From positions 18,866 through 82,865 of the forward strand of contig CAKUIK010000004.1 of assembly GCA_934661005.1 (NCBI GenBank): a DNA stretch of 64,000 nucleotides, written 5' to 3'. Positions 7,618-16,993 of the stretch are shown in pieces. This stretch comes from an uncultured Slackia sp. Lineage in GTDB: Bacteria > Actinomycetota > Coriobacteriia > Coriobacteriales > Eggerthellaceae. Both the position numbers and the translations under genes were made by a program. How positions within the stretch are numbered: the first letter of the stretch is position 1; every line of letters starts with the position of its first letter. The notes beneath the pieces are model-generated. The model saw only the letters and a program-made list of their open reading frames with translations, was not told the origin of the DNA and did not search any database.

Positions 7618-8226
7618 ATGAACTACTCTGCCATCAAATATTTCGATATCGCCAACGGCGAAGGCGTTCGCACGTCGCTGTTTGTATCGGGTTGCCGCAG
7701 GCATTGCCCGTATTGCTTCAATGGCGAGGCTTGGCGTTTTGACGCGGGCGAGCCATTTGACGAAGCGGTGCAGGCTAAGGTAATCGAAAGCTTGGGCGCG
7801 ACATTTTGCGATGGCCTTACGATTCTGGGTGGCGAGCCCATGGAACCCGAAAACCAGGAAGGCTTGGTCGAATTCGTCGAGCGCGTGAAGCGCGAGGTTC
7901 CGAACAAGGCCATTTGGTGCTTTACGGGCGATACGCTCGACGAGCTTGAGCCTGGCGGCCCTCATTTCACCGAGTTCACCGACCGCGTGCTTGATTGCAT
8001 TGACGTGTTGGTCGACGGGCCTTTCGAAAACGACCTGCACGATATTACGCTGCGCTTCCGCGGGTCGTCCAATCAGCGTGTCATCGACCTGAATGCAACG
8101 CGCGAAGCCGCGCGGACCGCTGGCGTGAAGCCGTCGCAGGCGGTGGTTTTGTGGCAAGACGAAGAGGTCTACGCGACGCATTCCATGGAACGCGACGATG
8201 TGCCCGAATACTTCCAGCACGGCTGA
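7618..8226 (+). CDS. nrdG: Anaerobic ribonucleotide reductase activating protein (radical SAM)
   Basis: NrdG uses S-adenosylmethionine and a [4Fe-4S] cluster to place the glycyl radical on NrdD. The 202-residue protein has the radical-SAM cysteines in CRRHCPYC (C26, C30, C33), the SAM-binding GGEP motif in TILGGEPM, and the opening YFDIANGEGVRTSLFVSGC typical of NrdG. Translation is assigned to ATG 7618 after GAGGGGG; the longer upstream frame covers a structured leader. It lies 1.6 kb from nrdD with a divergent transporter between. A C-terminal extension of about 30 residues (KPSQAVVLWQDEEVYATHS) is longer than in many NrdG proteins. Confidence 0.96.
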   Translation: MNYSAIKYFDIANGEGVRTSLFVSGCRRHCPYCFNGEAWRFDAGEPFDEAVQAKVIESLGATFCDGLTILGGEPMEPENQEGLVEFVERVKREVPNKAIWCFTGDTLDELEPGGPHFTEFTDRVLDCIDVLVDGPFENDLHDITLRFRGSSNQRVIDLNATREAARTAGVKPSQAVVLWQDEEVYATHSMERDDVPEYFQHG

Positions 8227-8274
8227 CGTTTTCTGAACGCCCGCGCGCTGCTCGCGGCTCGCTTTCAATCAAAA

Positions 8275-8314
8275 CTTCATCGATGAAGCAATCGACGGTG
8301 CCGAGCGCTACAAT
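8275..8314 (+). promoter_or_regulatory. Palindrome and -10 box upstream of apt
   Basis: CTTCATCGATGAAG (8275-8288) is a perfect 14-bp palindrome lying about where a -35 region would be for TACAAT (8309-8314). It may be an operator or activator site for apt. Confidence 0.35.
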
Positions 8315-8350
8315 GGCACAGTTGCATATTCCGTGTGAGAAAGGGCATCC

Positions 8351-8884
8351 ATGGCTGCTTACGATTTCGAAGGCCATATCACCGACATTCCCGATTATCC
8401 CGAGCCGGGCGTTATCTTCAAGGACATCACCACGCTTTTGAGGGAGCCTGAAGGCTTCAAAGCAACCATCGATGCCATCGCCGACCATTTCAAAGATGCG
8501 GGCATTACCAAGGTTGTGGGCGCCGAGGCCCGCGGTTTCATGATTGGCGCCCCCGTTGCGTACGGCCTGGGCGCTGGCTTCGTGCCCGCCCGCAAGCCCG
8601 GCAAGTTGCCGCGCGAGGTGCGCAGCGAGAGCTACGAGCTCGAGTACGGAACCGACAGCCTCGAAATTCATACCGACGCGCTTGACGAAAACGACGTGGT
8701 GCTCATCGTCGACGACCTGGTTGCCACGGGCGGCACGGCTGTTGCGCAGGCTCATCTCATTGAGCAATTCGGCGCGAAGCTTGCGGGCATGGGATTCCTC
8801 ATGGAGCTCGACTTCTTGGACCCCTGTGGGGCCATTGCGAAGGCGACCGATGCCGAAGTGTTTAGCATCGTACATGTGAAGTAG
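8351..8884 (+). CDS. apt: Adenine phosphoribosyltransferase
   Basis: Converts adenine and PRPP to AMP in purine salvage. The 177-residue protein is of normal family length. It shows the type I PRTase PRPP loop VVLIVDDLVATGGTA (116-130), the purine-binding GAEARGFMIG (57-66), and the flexible hood KPGKLPREV (82-90) typical of APRT. The ATG at 8351 follows GAGAAAGGG. It has its own upstream palindrome and a terminator directly after, so it looks monocistronic. Confidence 0.97.
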   Translation: MAAYDFEGHITDIPDYPEPGVIFKDITTLLREPEGFKATIDAIADHFKDAGITKVVGAEARGFMIGAPVAYGLGAGFVPARKPGKLPREVRSESYELEYGTDSLEIHTDALDENDVVLIVDDLVATGGTAVAQAHLIEQFGAKLAGMGFLMELDFLDPCGAIAKATDAEVFSIVHVK

Positions 8885-8914
8885 AACGAAAGCTTGTTAA
8901 TCGGATTTATTCAG

Positions 8915-8948
8915 GGCCGCTGCGTTGCGCAGCGGCCTGCTTGTTTTT
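8915..8948 (+). terminator. Intrinsic terminator after apt
   Basis: A 10-bp GC-rich stem (8915-8924 with 8928-8937) is followed by TTGTTTTTT. Confidence 0.9.
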
Positions 8949-9083
8949 TGGTGACTTATGCGAGTTGCGAAATGAAGGCGGTGAGTTGCGAAGCGGCGTG
9001 TGCGAAAGCCTCCAAGAATGCTCTAGGCCGCGCGCGTGTCGCGCGTTCGTTTCTATACTTCTGACAATTTCTGGCAAGGGGGT

Positions 9084-12000
9084 ATGAAAACGATGATTTC
9101 ACAAGGCACGCGATTGAGATTTGCCGCGGTGGCGATTGTCACCGTGGCATGCGTGGCCGGTTTCGTTACGCATTCCGCGTACGCAAATTCCGCTGTCGGC
9201 CAGCCGAGCGTTGTGTTTTCAAATATTGGCGAAGTGCTCGATGGCGATTATGCCTTCATATCCGATGTTGGGCTCGTGAACGACGATCGCACTGAATCCT
9301 GCAAAGCGATATCGACGGGCACGGCGCCGTGGGACGACAATTCAACCAACCCAGGCTGCGACAGCACCTCGGTCGACAACGTGGTGCGTAGCTTCGATAT
9401 CGTGAACTACACCACGTATTTCAAAAGCTCGGTGTATAACGACGCACCTTGCGTGGCCTATAAAACGGGGACGCTGCATTTCGAATTCGTTTTGGAAGGT
9501 TCGAAAAGCCAGGTGCAGTTCGAGACGGGTTCAATGGGCTGGCTTGCCGCGAAAAAGAATGCAACGTACGAGCTGTCTGAGAAAACCGTGAACGGCACTA
9601 CCTACCAGGTTTTAAGCGGAAGCTATTTGTGGGAGCCCAACGAAGATAACCCGTCGGCCATTGGCAACAGCTATCAAGAACTCAACGTTGCCATTCGCGT
9701 GCTGGCCATGACCAACGGCCAGCGGGTGCAGCCGATATTCACATTTTGGCTCGAGGGAAACAATGTTGCGGAAAACGGCCTTGCGCGCGACTCGGCTGCA
9801 TGCGAGCAGCATGGCGTAGTGGAGCCCAAGACCGTTGAAACGCCCGCAATAACGGTTACGACAGCGCCCCGCTTCAATGTTCAGCTGAAGACGTGCGATA
9901 CCCGCGCGCAGTATATTGACGCGTTCGATTTCTCGACAGGCAATGAAAAGGCACTGAGCAAAAATGCTGGTTCGCTTTATGGCCGCGCCGATGTTCTGGG
10001 CATAGCGTTGCAGGTTGTGGGCAAGGCGCCCGAATACGGTCTGCGTGGCTGCGAATTGCCGAACGGTGACTCCATTACCTTCGACGTCGACTTATCGTCG
10101 GTATATCGCGAAGAGGACGGCACCGAACATGGTGCCACAACGGAATTCGCTCCGAAGGTATGGAGTCTCGACGCGAATGTGAAAAGCAATTCGCAGCAAG
10201 ATGGCCGCGAGATTGCCGGCACGTATAAATTCGCCGTTGGCGGTGCTCCTTCAAACCAGGGCGTTGATTACGCTAGTTGCATGAATGGCGGTATGTGGTC
10301 TGGCGATCAAAACGGAAGCAAGGTAAGCATAACGGTGTCGGGCTATGACTTTTCCACGAGTCAGCTGCCGCCGTATGGCGATGCCGGTGTGAATGCCTCG
10401 ATTTGTACCTATTACAATCCCATGAGTGTAGCGAATTACTGGGAGGTGCAGACGGCATGCTTCTCGGCGGGCGAGTTGTGGGTTGTGCAGCCGTTCTACA
10501 ACGAGGCTGGTGAATACGTCGTCGATAAATATGGAACGGGTGGCTTCACCTTTACTGCGAGTGCCGTGAATCTGCGTGCGACGGGCGAAAGCGGCCAGGC
10601 GCTTGATAGGGTTGGAGACAACACCAATCAGGCGAATGTGACAGATGACTTCTTGGCGCGGAGCATGCCGCTCGAAAAGCCTGGCAGCATTGACCAGGGC
10701 ATTACCTATCAGCAGTACGGGAAAATCGAATACGGCACGTCTCTGACCGATGGCTGCTTCGAGAACGGCAAAGACTGGATTGCGGCAGGCGGCTCGCTCA
10801 ACATTCAAGAGCTTTTGAAACACAATACTGCCGAGGGGCGCTATACCGCAGTCGCTTACGACGACCTTATGAAATTCGACGATGCCTTTTTCGAAATAGA
10901 GAGCGTGAGCGAAGGTTCCAGCGCGGGCTTGGAGAACATGGAACGAAAGTTCCTTTATGGGGCAAAGCCCGATAAAACCGGCTGGGACCATAAAGGCCTC
11001 GGCCCTGCTGAAGAAGGCTACGACGAGGAAATGGTGAACGCCACGGCCGATAACCTGGTGTTCTTCGGGACGCTTGACGAGCTTCGCGCGCAGGGGTACG
11101 TGTGCTGCGCGGTGCTGTGGGAGGCGCGAGGCATTGCATCGCCGCAGTCGACGAATTGCTACATAGGCATTCAGGGTCATGTGGCGCAAACGGCGCAGGC
11201 CGATGCGGTGTACATGGTTACGCATAGCGCGAAGGCATGGAGCAAGGGCGACGTCACCGAAATAGCGGCTCGGGAGCTTAACCTTGACGCACAAGCGCTT
11301 ACCGATGACGACTATAAGGCGTATGCCCAAAGCAGTGTATTTCCTACTAGGGAAAATGCTGCGAGTTCGCTAACGTATGCCAATTACCCCGATTCGTTTT
11401 GGACCAACGACGCCGCGCACAACAATGGCCTTAAGAATTATATGAAAGCGGTCTATGATGCAAGTGGGTATGTGGATGGCTCGGCGGGCGTGTCAAACGG
11501 CGATTCATGCCTGGTGGTCGCATATTTCACGACTATCGCGAAAACCGTCGAGCAGCGAACCGCCGCAGGGGCGACGAAGCTTTCTTACGACCTGGACGCA
11601 AACCAACGCATTGCCGACTACGCGCTGAGCGCGCAAATCAATCGAAATGCTGGCGAATCGACGACAGCCGATACCTCATTTTCTACGAAGGTGAACATCG
11701 AAGACACGCTTGCGGCTGGCTTGTCTTACGTTCCCGGTTCTGCCGTGCTTGGTGGAACGTATTCGCAAACGGGCGAGGGCAAGCGGGGCGATGTCGAAGG
11801 TGGCGTGGCCTTCGAGCCCTCCGTTGCGAAAAACGACGATGGGACTACGACGCTTTCTTGGGTTATCGACGACGTGCGCGTTGGATCGGAAGAGACGACG
11901 TTGGTGCCGGTCGTGCACTACTCGTGCTCCATCGGAACGCCCGGCATCGAAGACACTGACGCGCGCAACAACGACCAGCTGCTCAACAGCGCGAAAGTGT

Positions 12001-13214
12001 GGGGATCGGCCGAGCAGCGCCACGATTTCACTGCGGCTGCAGGCAACATGGCCGAGATAAGCATTCAGGTGAGCAAAAACAATGCGGTAAGTCTGGTGAA
12101 GGTGGCTGAAACGCCTCTTGTCGAGGCGGGCAGCGACATGAGCTTCGTGCTGAATGTGGGAAACAATGCGGCGAACCCTTTGGACATTGTGGCCGTGGAT
12201 AACCTGCCCTACAACGGCGACCCGCGCACGACGAGCGTTCACGGCGATGTGTCGGTTAAACGCATAGAGGTGCTTAACGGTGCGCAGTTCAGCGATGTGA
12301 CGTTGTATTGCACGGAAAACGAGGGCCTGCGCGATATGCCGAGTCTCTCTCTGGACACCGCGGCGTTTCAGGCGTGCGATTGGTTCAAGCTGAGCGTTGG
12401 GAGCGACGGCATCGTCGATATGCCGGGCAGTGCGAAACCGGTATCGATTGCGGCTGTGGGCACCATTCCCGCGAATTCGACGCTCAAGGTGCGCGTGACA
12501 ATGGGCGCCCCCAATTCCCAGCCCGGCGATCACGTAGTGAATCATCTTACGCGCGGCGATTTGGAAAGCGACGCCAGCGTGAGCATGGTATCGCGCTCGC
12601 TTGAGGGCGTGGTGTGGTGCGATGCAAATGAAGATGGGGTGCGTCAGGCCGACGAGGCGAAAATCAACGGCGTGGCGGCGCATCTTTTGGTGCTGAAGGC
12701 TGGCGGCGACGCATCGAATATCGACGATTACGAGCCATATACGGTCGATGGGTCTCCGGCGATTGCGGAATCGGGTCGGCAATTGAACGTAGCTACGGAT
12801 GAAAGGACGGACTATTCCGACGGGCGTTACAAATTCACGGGGCTTCCCGCCGGTACATTCGCAGTGCTGTTTGATGACGGAACGTTCTCGCTGTTTGGCT
12901 ATACGGCCTCGCCCGTCGATGAGGGAAGCGACGACACGTTGGATTCGGATGCAGCCGCTTTGTATTCAGGCGTATCTCCTTATGCGCTTGTACGTGCGTC
13001 AATCGTAGGCATAGACATGCCCCGCGCCGAAGACATGGCTACGGTGCAGTTTAACTCGCCGTATCACGATTTTGGAGTCTATCTCGGCGCGTCGGTGCCC
13101 GACACGGGAATGAACTCTTTTGCTGTGGCCGTCGTTGCCGTGGTGGCGATTGGCCTGGGGTTGGCGTTCGCGGTCGCGCGTGGGCTTGTTGTGCTAGGCG
13201 GTGGCGCGCGATGA
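9084..13214 (+). CDS. Large sortase-anchored surface protein, probable pilus tip/adhesin
   Basis: A 1376-residue secreted protein. The start ATG 9084 follows AAGGGGG and gives a signal peptide (basic MKTMISQGTRLR, then a hydrophobic run ending near SAYA). The body shows no enzymatic motif. A conserved-repeat domain of the DUF11/isopeptide type lies around residue 1000-1080 (LVEAGSDMSFVLNVGNN). An SdrD-B-like domain follows near 1175 (GVVWCDANEDGVRQADE), with the calcium-binding DxNxDG pattern. The C-terminus has the sorting signal VPDTG (1338-1342), a membrane segment and a short basic tail. It leads a four-gene unit with a signal-peptidase-like protein, a pilin and a sortase, the order of cpa-sipA-fctA-srtC in streptococcal FCT islands, so I infer a tip subunit. 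Ligand unknown. Confidence 0.8.
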   Translation: MKTMISQGTRLRFAAVAIVTVACVAGFVTHSAYANSAVGQPSVVFSNIGEVLDGDYAFISDVGLVNDDRTESCKAISTGTAPWDDNSTNPGCDSTSVDNVVRSFDIVNYTTYFKSSVYNDAPCVAYKTGTLHFEFVLEGSKSQVQFETGSMGWLAAKKNATYELSEKTVNGTTYQVLSGSYLWEPNEDNPSAIGNSYQELNVAIRVLAMTNGQRVQPIFTFWLEGNNVAENGLARDSAACEQHGVVEPKTVETPAITVTTAPRFNVQLKTCDTRAQYIDAFDFSTGNEKALSKNAGSLYGRADVLGIALQVVGKAPEYGLRGCELPNGDSITFDVDLSSVYREEDGTEHGATTEFAPKVWSLDANVKSNSQQDGREIAGTYKFAVGGAPSNQGVDYASCMNGGMWSGDQNGSKVSITVSGYDFSTSQLPPYGDAGVNASICTYYNPMSVANYWEVQTACFSAGELWVVQPFYNEAGEYVVDKYGTGGFTFTASAVNLRATGESGQALDRVGDNTNQANVTDDFLARSMPLEKPGSIDQGITYQQYGKIEYGTSLTDGCFENGKDWIAAGGSLNIQELLKHNTAEGRYTAVAYDDLMKFDDAFFEIESVSEGSSAGLENMERKFLYGAKPDKTGWDHKGLGPAEEGYDEEMVNATADNLVFFGTLDELRAQGYVCCAVLWEARGIASPQSTNCYIGIQGHVAQTAQADAVYMVTHSAKAWSKGDVTEIAARELNLDAQALTDDDYKAYAQSSVFPTRENAASSLTYANYPDSFWTNDAAHNNGLKNYMKAVYDASGYVDGSAGVSNGDSCLVVAYFTTIAKTVEQRTAAGATKLSYDLDANQRIADYALSAQINRNAGESTTADTSFSTKVNIEDTLAAGLSYVPGSAVLGGTYSQTGEGKRGDVEGGVAFEPSVAKNDDGTTTLSWVIDDVRVGSEETTLVPVVHYSCSIGTPGIEDTDARNNDQLLNSAKVWGSAEQRHDFTAAAGNMAEISIQVSKNNAVSLVKVAETPLVEAGSDMSFVLNVGNNAANPLDIVAVDNLPYNGDPRTTSVHGDVSVKRIEVLNGAQFSDVTLYCTENEGLRDMPSLSLDTAAFQACDWFKLSVGSDGIVDMPGSAKPVSIAAVGTIPANSTLKVRVTMGAPNSQPGDHVVNHLTRGDLESDASVSMVSRSLEGVVWCDANEDGVRQADEAKINGVAAHLLVLKAGGDASNIDDYEPYTVDGSPAIAESGRQLNVATDERTDYSDGRYKFTGLPAGTFAVLFDDGTFSLFGYTASPVDEGSDDTLDSDAAALYSGVSPYALVRASIVGIDMPRAEDMATVQFNSPYHDFGVYLGASVPDTGMNSFAVAVVAVVAIGLGLAFAVARGLVVLGGGAR

Positions 13215-13756
13215 CCAGGCCAGCTATGGGCGTGCGATCGCAAGGCTGCGATGCGAATCGAGCTCAAATATTGCGTTCGGTCGGGGTATTTGCATTGAAA
13301 ATCACGGTGTTTTTGCTGGTGGCATGGGCGCTTTTAACCTGGGTATTCGGAATCGAGAGATGCGACGGTGCGGGCATGAGCCCCGCCGTGCACGACGGTG
13401 ATGTGGCGGTGTTCTATCGACTGCAGGGCGATTACGAGCGCGGCGACGTAGTTGTGGTAAACGCGCCGGGTCGCGCCGTCGAGCCCCTACGCATCGCCGC
13501 GTGCCCGGGTGATGTTGTCGAGATTTGCGAGCAGGGTGTGAAGGTGAACGGCTACCTGCAGCAAGAACCCCAGGTAGTCGAGGAAACGCTGCTGCCTGCA
13601 TATGCCGCCCAAGGCGAAATAGCCTTGGGCGAAAACGAGTACTACGTGCTTGGCGATGGGCGCATGCATGCGAGTGACAGCCGTGAGTTTGGGCCCGTGT
13701 GCGCCGACGAAATAGAAGGCATCGTTGTGGGACTTATGAGGCTTCGCGGTTTCTAG
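13211..13756 (+). CDS. Signal peptidase I-like protein (SipA-like pilus assembly factor)
   Basis: A 181-residue membrane protein with one N-terminal segment (about 25-47) and an S26-family domain: GMSPAV with the nucleophile Ser57, ERGDVVVV (76-83) and GDGRMHASDSR (148-158). The general-base lysine, normally in hKRhhGhPGD, is absent: the matching stretch is PLRIAACPGD (92-101), with Leu93 in the lysine position and Arg94 following. Streptococcal SipA/LepA of FCT pilus loci also lost catalytic residues and acts as a pilin-assembly factor, so a non-proteolytic role is plausible. The start overlaps the tip-gene stop (ATGA), which shows translational coupling. Confidence 0.8.
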   Translation: MTRPAMGVRSQGCDANRAQILRSVGVFALKITVFLLVAWALLTWVFGIERCDGAGMSPAVHDGDVAVFYRLQGDYERGDVVVVNAPGRAVEPLRIAACPGDVVEICEQGVKVNGYLQQEPQVVEETLLPAYAAQGEIALGENEYYVLGDGRMHASDSREFGPVCADEIEGIVVGLMRLRGF

Positions 13757-13808
13757 TCCGCTGTGCAAATTACTGGTATTGGCGAAATACAAAGAAGGGA
13801 ATTTGATT

Positions 13809-14873
13809 ATGTTGAAGAAGCATGTAGCCGCTGCAGCCTTCGCTGCGATGCTCGCGTTGGGCGGTGCGCTGCCCGCGTTTGCCGACGAAGCGACTGCGCC
13901 ATCGGTGGGTGGTCAGGGTACGCAGGAGAGCCCCTTAAGCCTGAGCGTCGTGAAACGGCTCACGCTTGCCGAGGGCATTGCGGTACCTGAAGCTACGGTG
14001 GAGTTCACGATTGAGGCCGTAACCGCAGATGCTCCTAAGGCGAGCGTCGGGTCTATCGAGTTCAACAGGAACGACAATGTGGGCGATTTGAAAGATGGCA
14101 ACATCTATGTCATATCGAAAAACGCCACGGTGAGCTTCGAAGCGTTCCCGCATGCTGGCGTGTATGAGTACACCGTGGCAGAAACCAGTGGTAGCGTCGC
14201 TGGCATGACGTATGCGACGAACACGTATGCCGTGCGTGTCTATGTCGCGAATGCGACTGATGGCTCGCTGTTTATTAAAAACGTGACGGCGCAAAACAAC
14301 GACAAATCGAAGGCTTCCGAAATTGCTTTCGATAACACGTATACGAAGAATGCCTCGCTGGTTATTTCGAAAACCACGGTGGGCGATCTGGCCGACAAAA
14401 CGCGCGATTTCAATTTTGAGATAACTTTTACTAAAGCGACCACTTCGGGTGATAACACATTCGAGGGAAGGATTGGCGACAAGTCCGTAACGTGCAAGGC
14501 GGGCGAGGCTGCGTCGTTTCAGCTGCACGACGGCGAGTCGCTCGAGTTCAGCAACCTTCCTGCGGGCACGCGTTATGTTGTGACCGAGGTCGCGGCCGAA
14601 GACGGTTATGCTCCCAGCGTGAAGGTCATCGAAAATGGCGTTGAAGAAACCGGGCGCAGCGCCGCCGATGACGAAGGCCTGAGCAGCTCCGAAACCGGCA
14701 CGAACCTTGTGGGCGAGGGCGCAAACAGCGTCGCCTTCACCAATACTCAGGTCGATGTCCCCCTGACGGGCGTGCTGGTTAATAACGCCCCGTTCGCAAT
14801 TGCCGTCGTGTTGGGCGCGTTCGCGCTTCTGGCGTTGGGCGCACGCAGGGTGATGCGCTCGGTGCGCCGCTAA
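13809..14873 (+). CDS. Backbone pilin (FctA/Spy0128-like)
   Basis: A 354-residue secreted subunit. ATG 13809 follows AGAAGGGA and gives a signal peptide ending near AFADEA. Two Ig-like domains of the FctA/SpaA kind are visible: the first includes the E-box-like YEYTVAE (119-125), the usual Glu or Asp catalyst of an intramolecular Lys-Asn isopeptide bond. The second begins near SLVISKTTVGD. The C-terminus has VPLTG (317-321), a hydrophobic segment and the basic tail RRVMRSVRR. Sortase would join subunits through this signal to a lysine in the next subunit. It is the third gene of the pilus unit. Confidence 0.85.
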   Translation: MLKKHVAAAAFAAMLALGGALPAFADEATAPSVGGQGTQESPLSLSVVKRLTLAEGIAVPEATVEFTIEAVTADAPKASVGSIEFNRNDNVGDLKDGNIYVISKNATVSFEAFPHAGVYEYTVAETSGSVAGMTYATNTYAVRVYVANATDGSLFIKNVTAQNNDKSKASEIAFDNTYTKNASLVISKTTVGDLADKTRDFNFEITFTKATTSGDNTFEGRIGDKSVTCKAGEAASFQLHDGESLEFSNLPAGTRYVVTEVAAEDGYAPSVKVIENGVEETGRSAADDEGLSSSETGTNLVGEGANSVAFTNTQVDVPLTGVLVNNAPFAIAVVLGAFALLALGARRVMRSVRR

Positions 14874-14882
14874 GGGTTCGCT

Positions 14883-15596
14883 ATGCGCGCGGTTTTGCGA
14901 TTTCTCGATGCGCTTGTCGATTGCGTCGTGTTTCTTGTGGCGATTTGCGTCGTTGGAGTGGGCGTGTACGCAATTTGGGATAGCGTGCAAATTGAAAATG
15001 GCGCGTCTTCCGAGGTATGGGCTTCATGGAAACCGACGAGCGCCGGCACGGAATCGTTCGATGAACTGCGCGCGCAAAACCCCGATGTCGTCGGGTGGCT
15101 TTCTATCGACGGCACGGGCATCGATTACCCAGTGGTGCAGGGCAAAACCAACGAGGAGTATCTGAACAAGGACGCGCGCGGTGAATTTTCGCTCACCGGC
15201 AGCATATTTCTCGATTGCCGCAACTCGGCCGATTTCACGGATGCGCTTAGCGTGGTGTATGGACATCACATGGAATCGAGCCTTATGTTTGGAGATTTGG
15301 AATGTTATGCCGATGTCGGGTATTTCGTGGGGCATCGCAGCGCTCGCCTGTACTACGGCGGAACTTGGCACATGATACTGTTTTTCGCGTTCCTGCAAGC
15401 CGATGCGTACGATTCCGGCGTGTACGACGTGGGGCTTTCTTCAAGCGAAATTCCTGAATACATCGAGCGCGTCACGGGGCGCTCCGTCGTCGCGCGCAAT
15501 GCCGTCGAGCGCGATGCAGCGCATTGCATCGCGCTGTCAACCTGCTCGAACGATGCGACGAATGCGCGATACGTGCTTGTGGGCTACATGAGCTAG
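14883..15596 (+). CDS. Class B sortase (pilus polymerase)
   Basis: A 237-residue transpeptidase with an N-terminal membrane anchor (about 10-32). The class B signature NPDVVGWLSIDGTGIDYPVV (66-85) precedes the catalytic His128 in YGHHM, Cys221 in LSTCSND and Arg229 in NARYVLVG. The enzyme cleaves the sorting signals of neighbouring proteins between Thr and Gly and joins them to a pilin lysine or the wall. Most pilus sortases are class C, but the FCT-3 SrtC that polymerises FctA is class B, which fits this layout. It starts 9 bp after the pilin stop and ends the unit; the next gene is convergent. Confidence 0.93.
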   Translation: MRAVLRFLDALVDCVVFLVAICVVGVGVYAIWDSVQIENGASSEVWASWKPTSAGTESFDELRAQNPDVVGWLSIDGTGIDYPVVQGKTNEEYLNKDARGEFSLTGSIFLDCRNSADFTDALSVVYGHHMESSLMFGDLECYADVGYFVGHRSARLYYGGTWHMILFFAFLQADAYDSGVYDVGLSSSEIPEYIERVTGRSVVARNAVERDAAHCIALSTCSNDATNARYVLVGYMS

Positions 15597-15617
15597 TTGA
15601 CCGCTTCGCCCGCGTTT

Positions 15618-16991
15618 TTATTTTGACACGGGCTTTGTCGAGGCCATTTGGCGTTCATCCATGGGGACAAGCACGTCGAGTGAGAAAATGTCTTTGTCGA
15701 TAGAGAATCGCGCGCCGCCGTGGTATTTTTCGGCAATGGACCGAATGCTTGCTGTGCCGAACCCGTGGTTTTCAGCATCTCGTTTCGTGGTGCGTGGCAT
15801 GCCGTTTTTGAATTGCGGGGTGCGTGTGCAATAGTTTTCAATGTGCATAAGCCCCATGTCGGCTTGCCGCCTTATGCGTATCGAGATGAACCGTTTGTCG
15901 CCTTCCGCCTGCGACGCCGCCTCTATGGCATTGTCGAGGGCGTTGCCAACCATGACGAAGATGTCCATAGGGGCTACGGCACCGAGTGCCGCGCCGTCAG
16001 CCATGCAAGTCCATGCTACGCCAAGCTCGTCGCAGCGGGCGAGCTGTTGCGCGAGCACGGCGTCGAGTGTGTCGTTTCCGGTGACCTGGGTGGCGTCGAA
16101 GGCGGCGATGCTCTGCTTAATTTCGGCGATTTCGGTAGCGCTGGTCTGCCCTGCGGCTTCGAGCGCTCCCACGATGTGCTTTAAGTCGTGACTTTTCTGG
16201 CGAATGGCACTGCTGGATTCGACGAATTGTCGGTAGCGTTGGTTTTGTTGGTCGCGAAGCTGGGCTTCCAGGCGAAGCTCGCGTTGTGCGGCGTCGCTTT
16301 TAAATAGGAGCATTTGTGCGGCGATCACGCTTGTGCACAGCAGCAAATCGTAGAGCGTGGATATGCGGAAAAGCGCGACGGTTTGGTCGCTGAGGCTCAT
16401 CGACATAACGGTTCCAAGTGCTTTGTCAATGGCCGTAACTCCCAGCATAAGCGCAAGCGCTCGGTAGCAGTCGTGTGCGCGTTGTGCGCCTTTGAACAGT
16501 GCGGGCGCAATTTTTACCGAAAAAATGATCGTGCATATCGCCAGGATAAGCAACTCGATGGGCAGCGTTTCTACGACGAGCGGTCGCGATCCGCGATGCG
16601 ACGCCCAGGGCAGTATGGCAGTGAAGAGCGTGTACGCGAAATCCTGGGTGAGGTACGTGAGCGTCGCGCAATAACACGCCCGCGCGGGCCTCACTTTGCA
16701 GGTAAATGCGTAGCATCCCGCAATTACCGCGATAAAAAGCAGCAGGTGGCCAATCGATGCGGCCGACAAGAAGGCGAGGTCGATGCCCCGGTTTTCAATG
16801 GGGCTGCGAATGAGTGTCGAGATGGTCGAGGCCTGGTAGGCATAAATGGGCACGACGCATACGAGCGCGCATGTGCTCGCGAGCGCAAGGCGCGCGCCGA
16901 AATGGGCGCGGTGCGGCAACAGGCGTACGAAAGCAAACATGGCTATCAAGCAGCATTGCATGGTTCCAATTTCGAAGATATGGGCAAGCAT
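15618..16991 (-). CDS. AgrC/ComD-like sensor histidine kinase (GHKL type)
   Basis: A 457-residue kinase. ATG 16991 lies two bases after the stop of the regulator gene; the longer frame upstream overlaps that gene and is unlikely. About six membrane segments fill residues 1-215, as in peptide-sensing HPK10 kinases. The phosphorylated His is in the unusual box KSHDLKHIVGAL, followed by the N box NALDNAIEA and the G box GFGTASIRSIAEKYHGG. Such kinases usually read a secreted peptide or envelope state. No precursor-peptide gene was found beside it. It is convergent with the pilus sortase, so control of the pilus locus is a reasonable guess only. Confidence 0.88.
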   Translation of the reverse strand: MLAHIFEIGTMQCCLIAMFAFVRLLPHRAHFGARLALASTCALVCVVPIYAYQASTISTLIRSPIENRGIDLAFLSAASIGHLLLFIAVIAGCYAFTCKVRPARACYCATLTYLTQDFAYTLFTAILPWASHRGSRPLVVETLPIELLILAICTIIFSVKIAPALFKGAQRAHDCYRALALMLGVTAIDKALGTVMSMSLSDQTVALFRISTLYDLLLCTSVIAAQMLLFKSDAAQRELRLEAQLRDQQNQRYRQFVESSSAIRQKSHDLKHIVGALEAAGQTSATEIAEIKQSIAAFDATQVTGNDTLDAVLAQQLARCDELGVAWTCMADGAALGAVAPMDIFVMVGNALDNAIEAASQAEGDKRFISIRIRRQADMGLMHIENYCTRTPQFKNGMPRTTKRDAENHGFGTASIRSIAEKYHGGARFSIDKDIFSLDVLVPMDERQMASTKPVSK

Positions 16992-16993
16992 TC

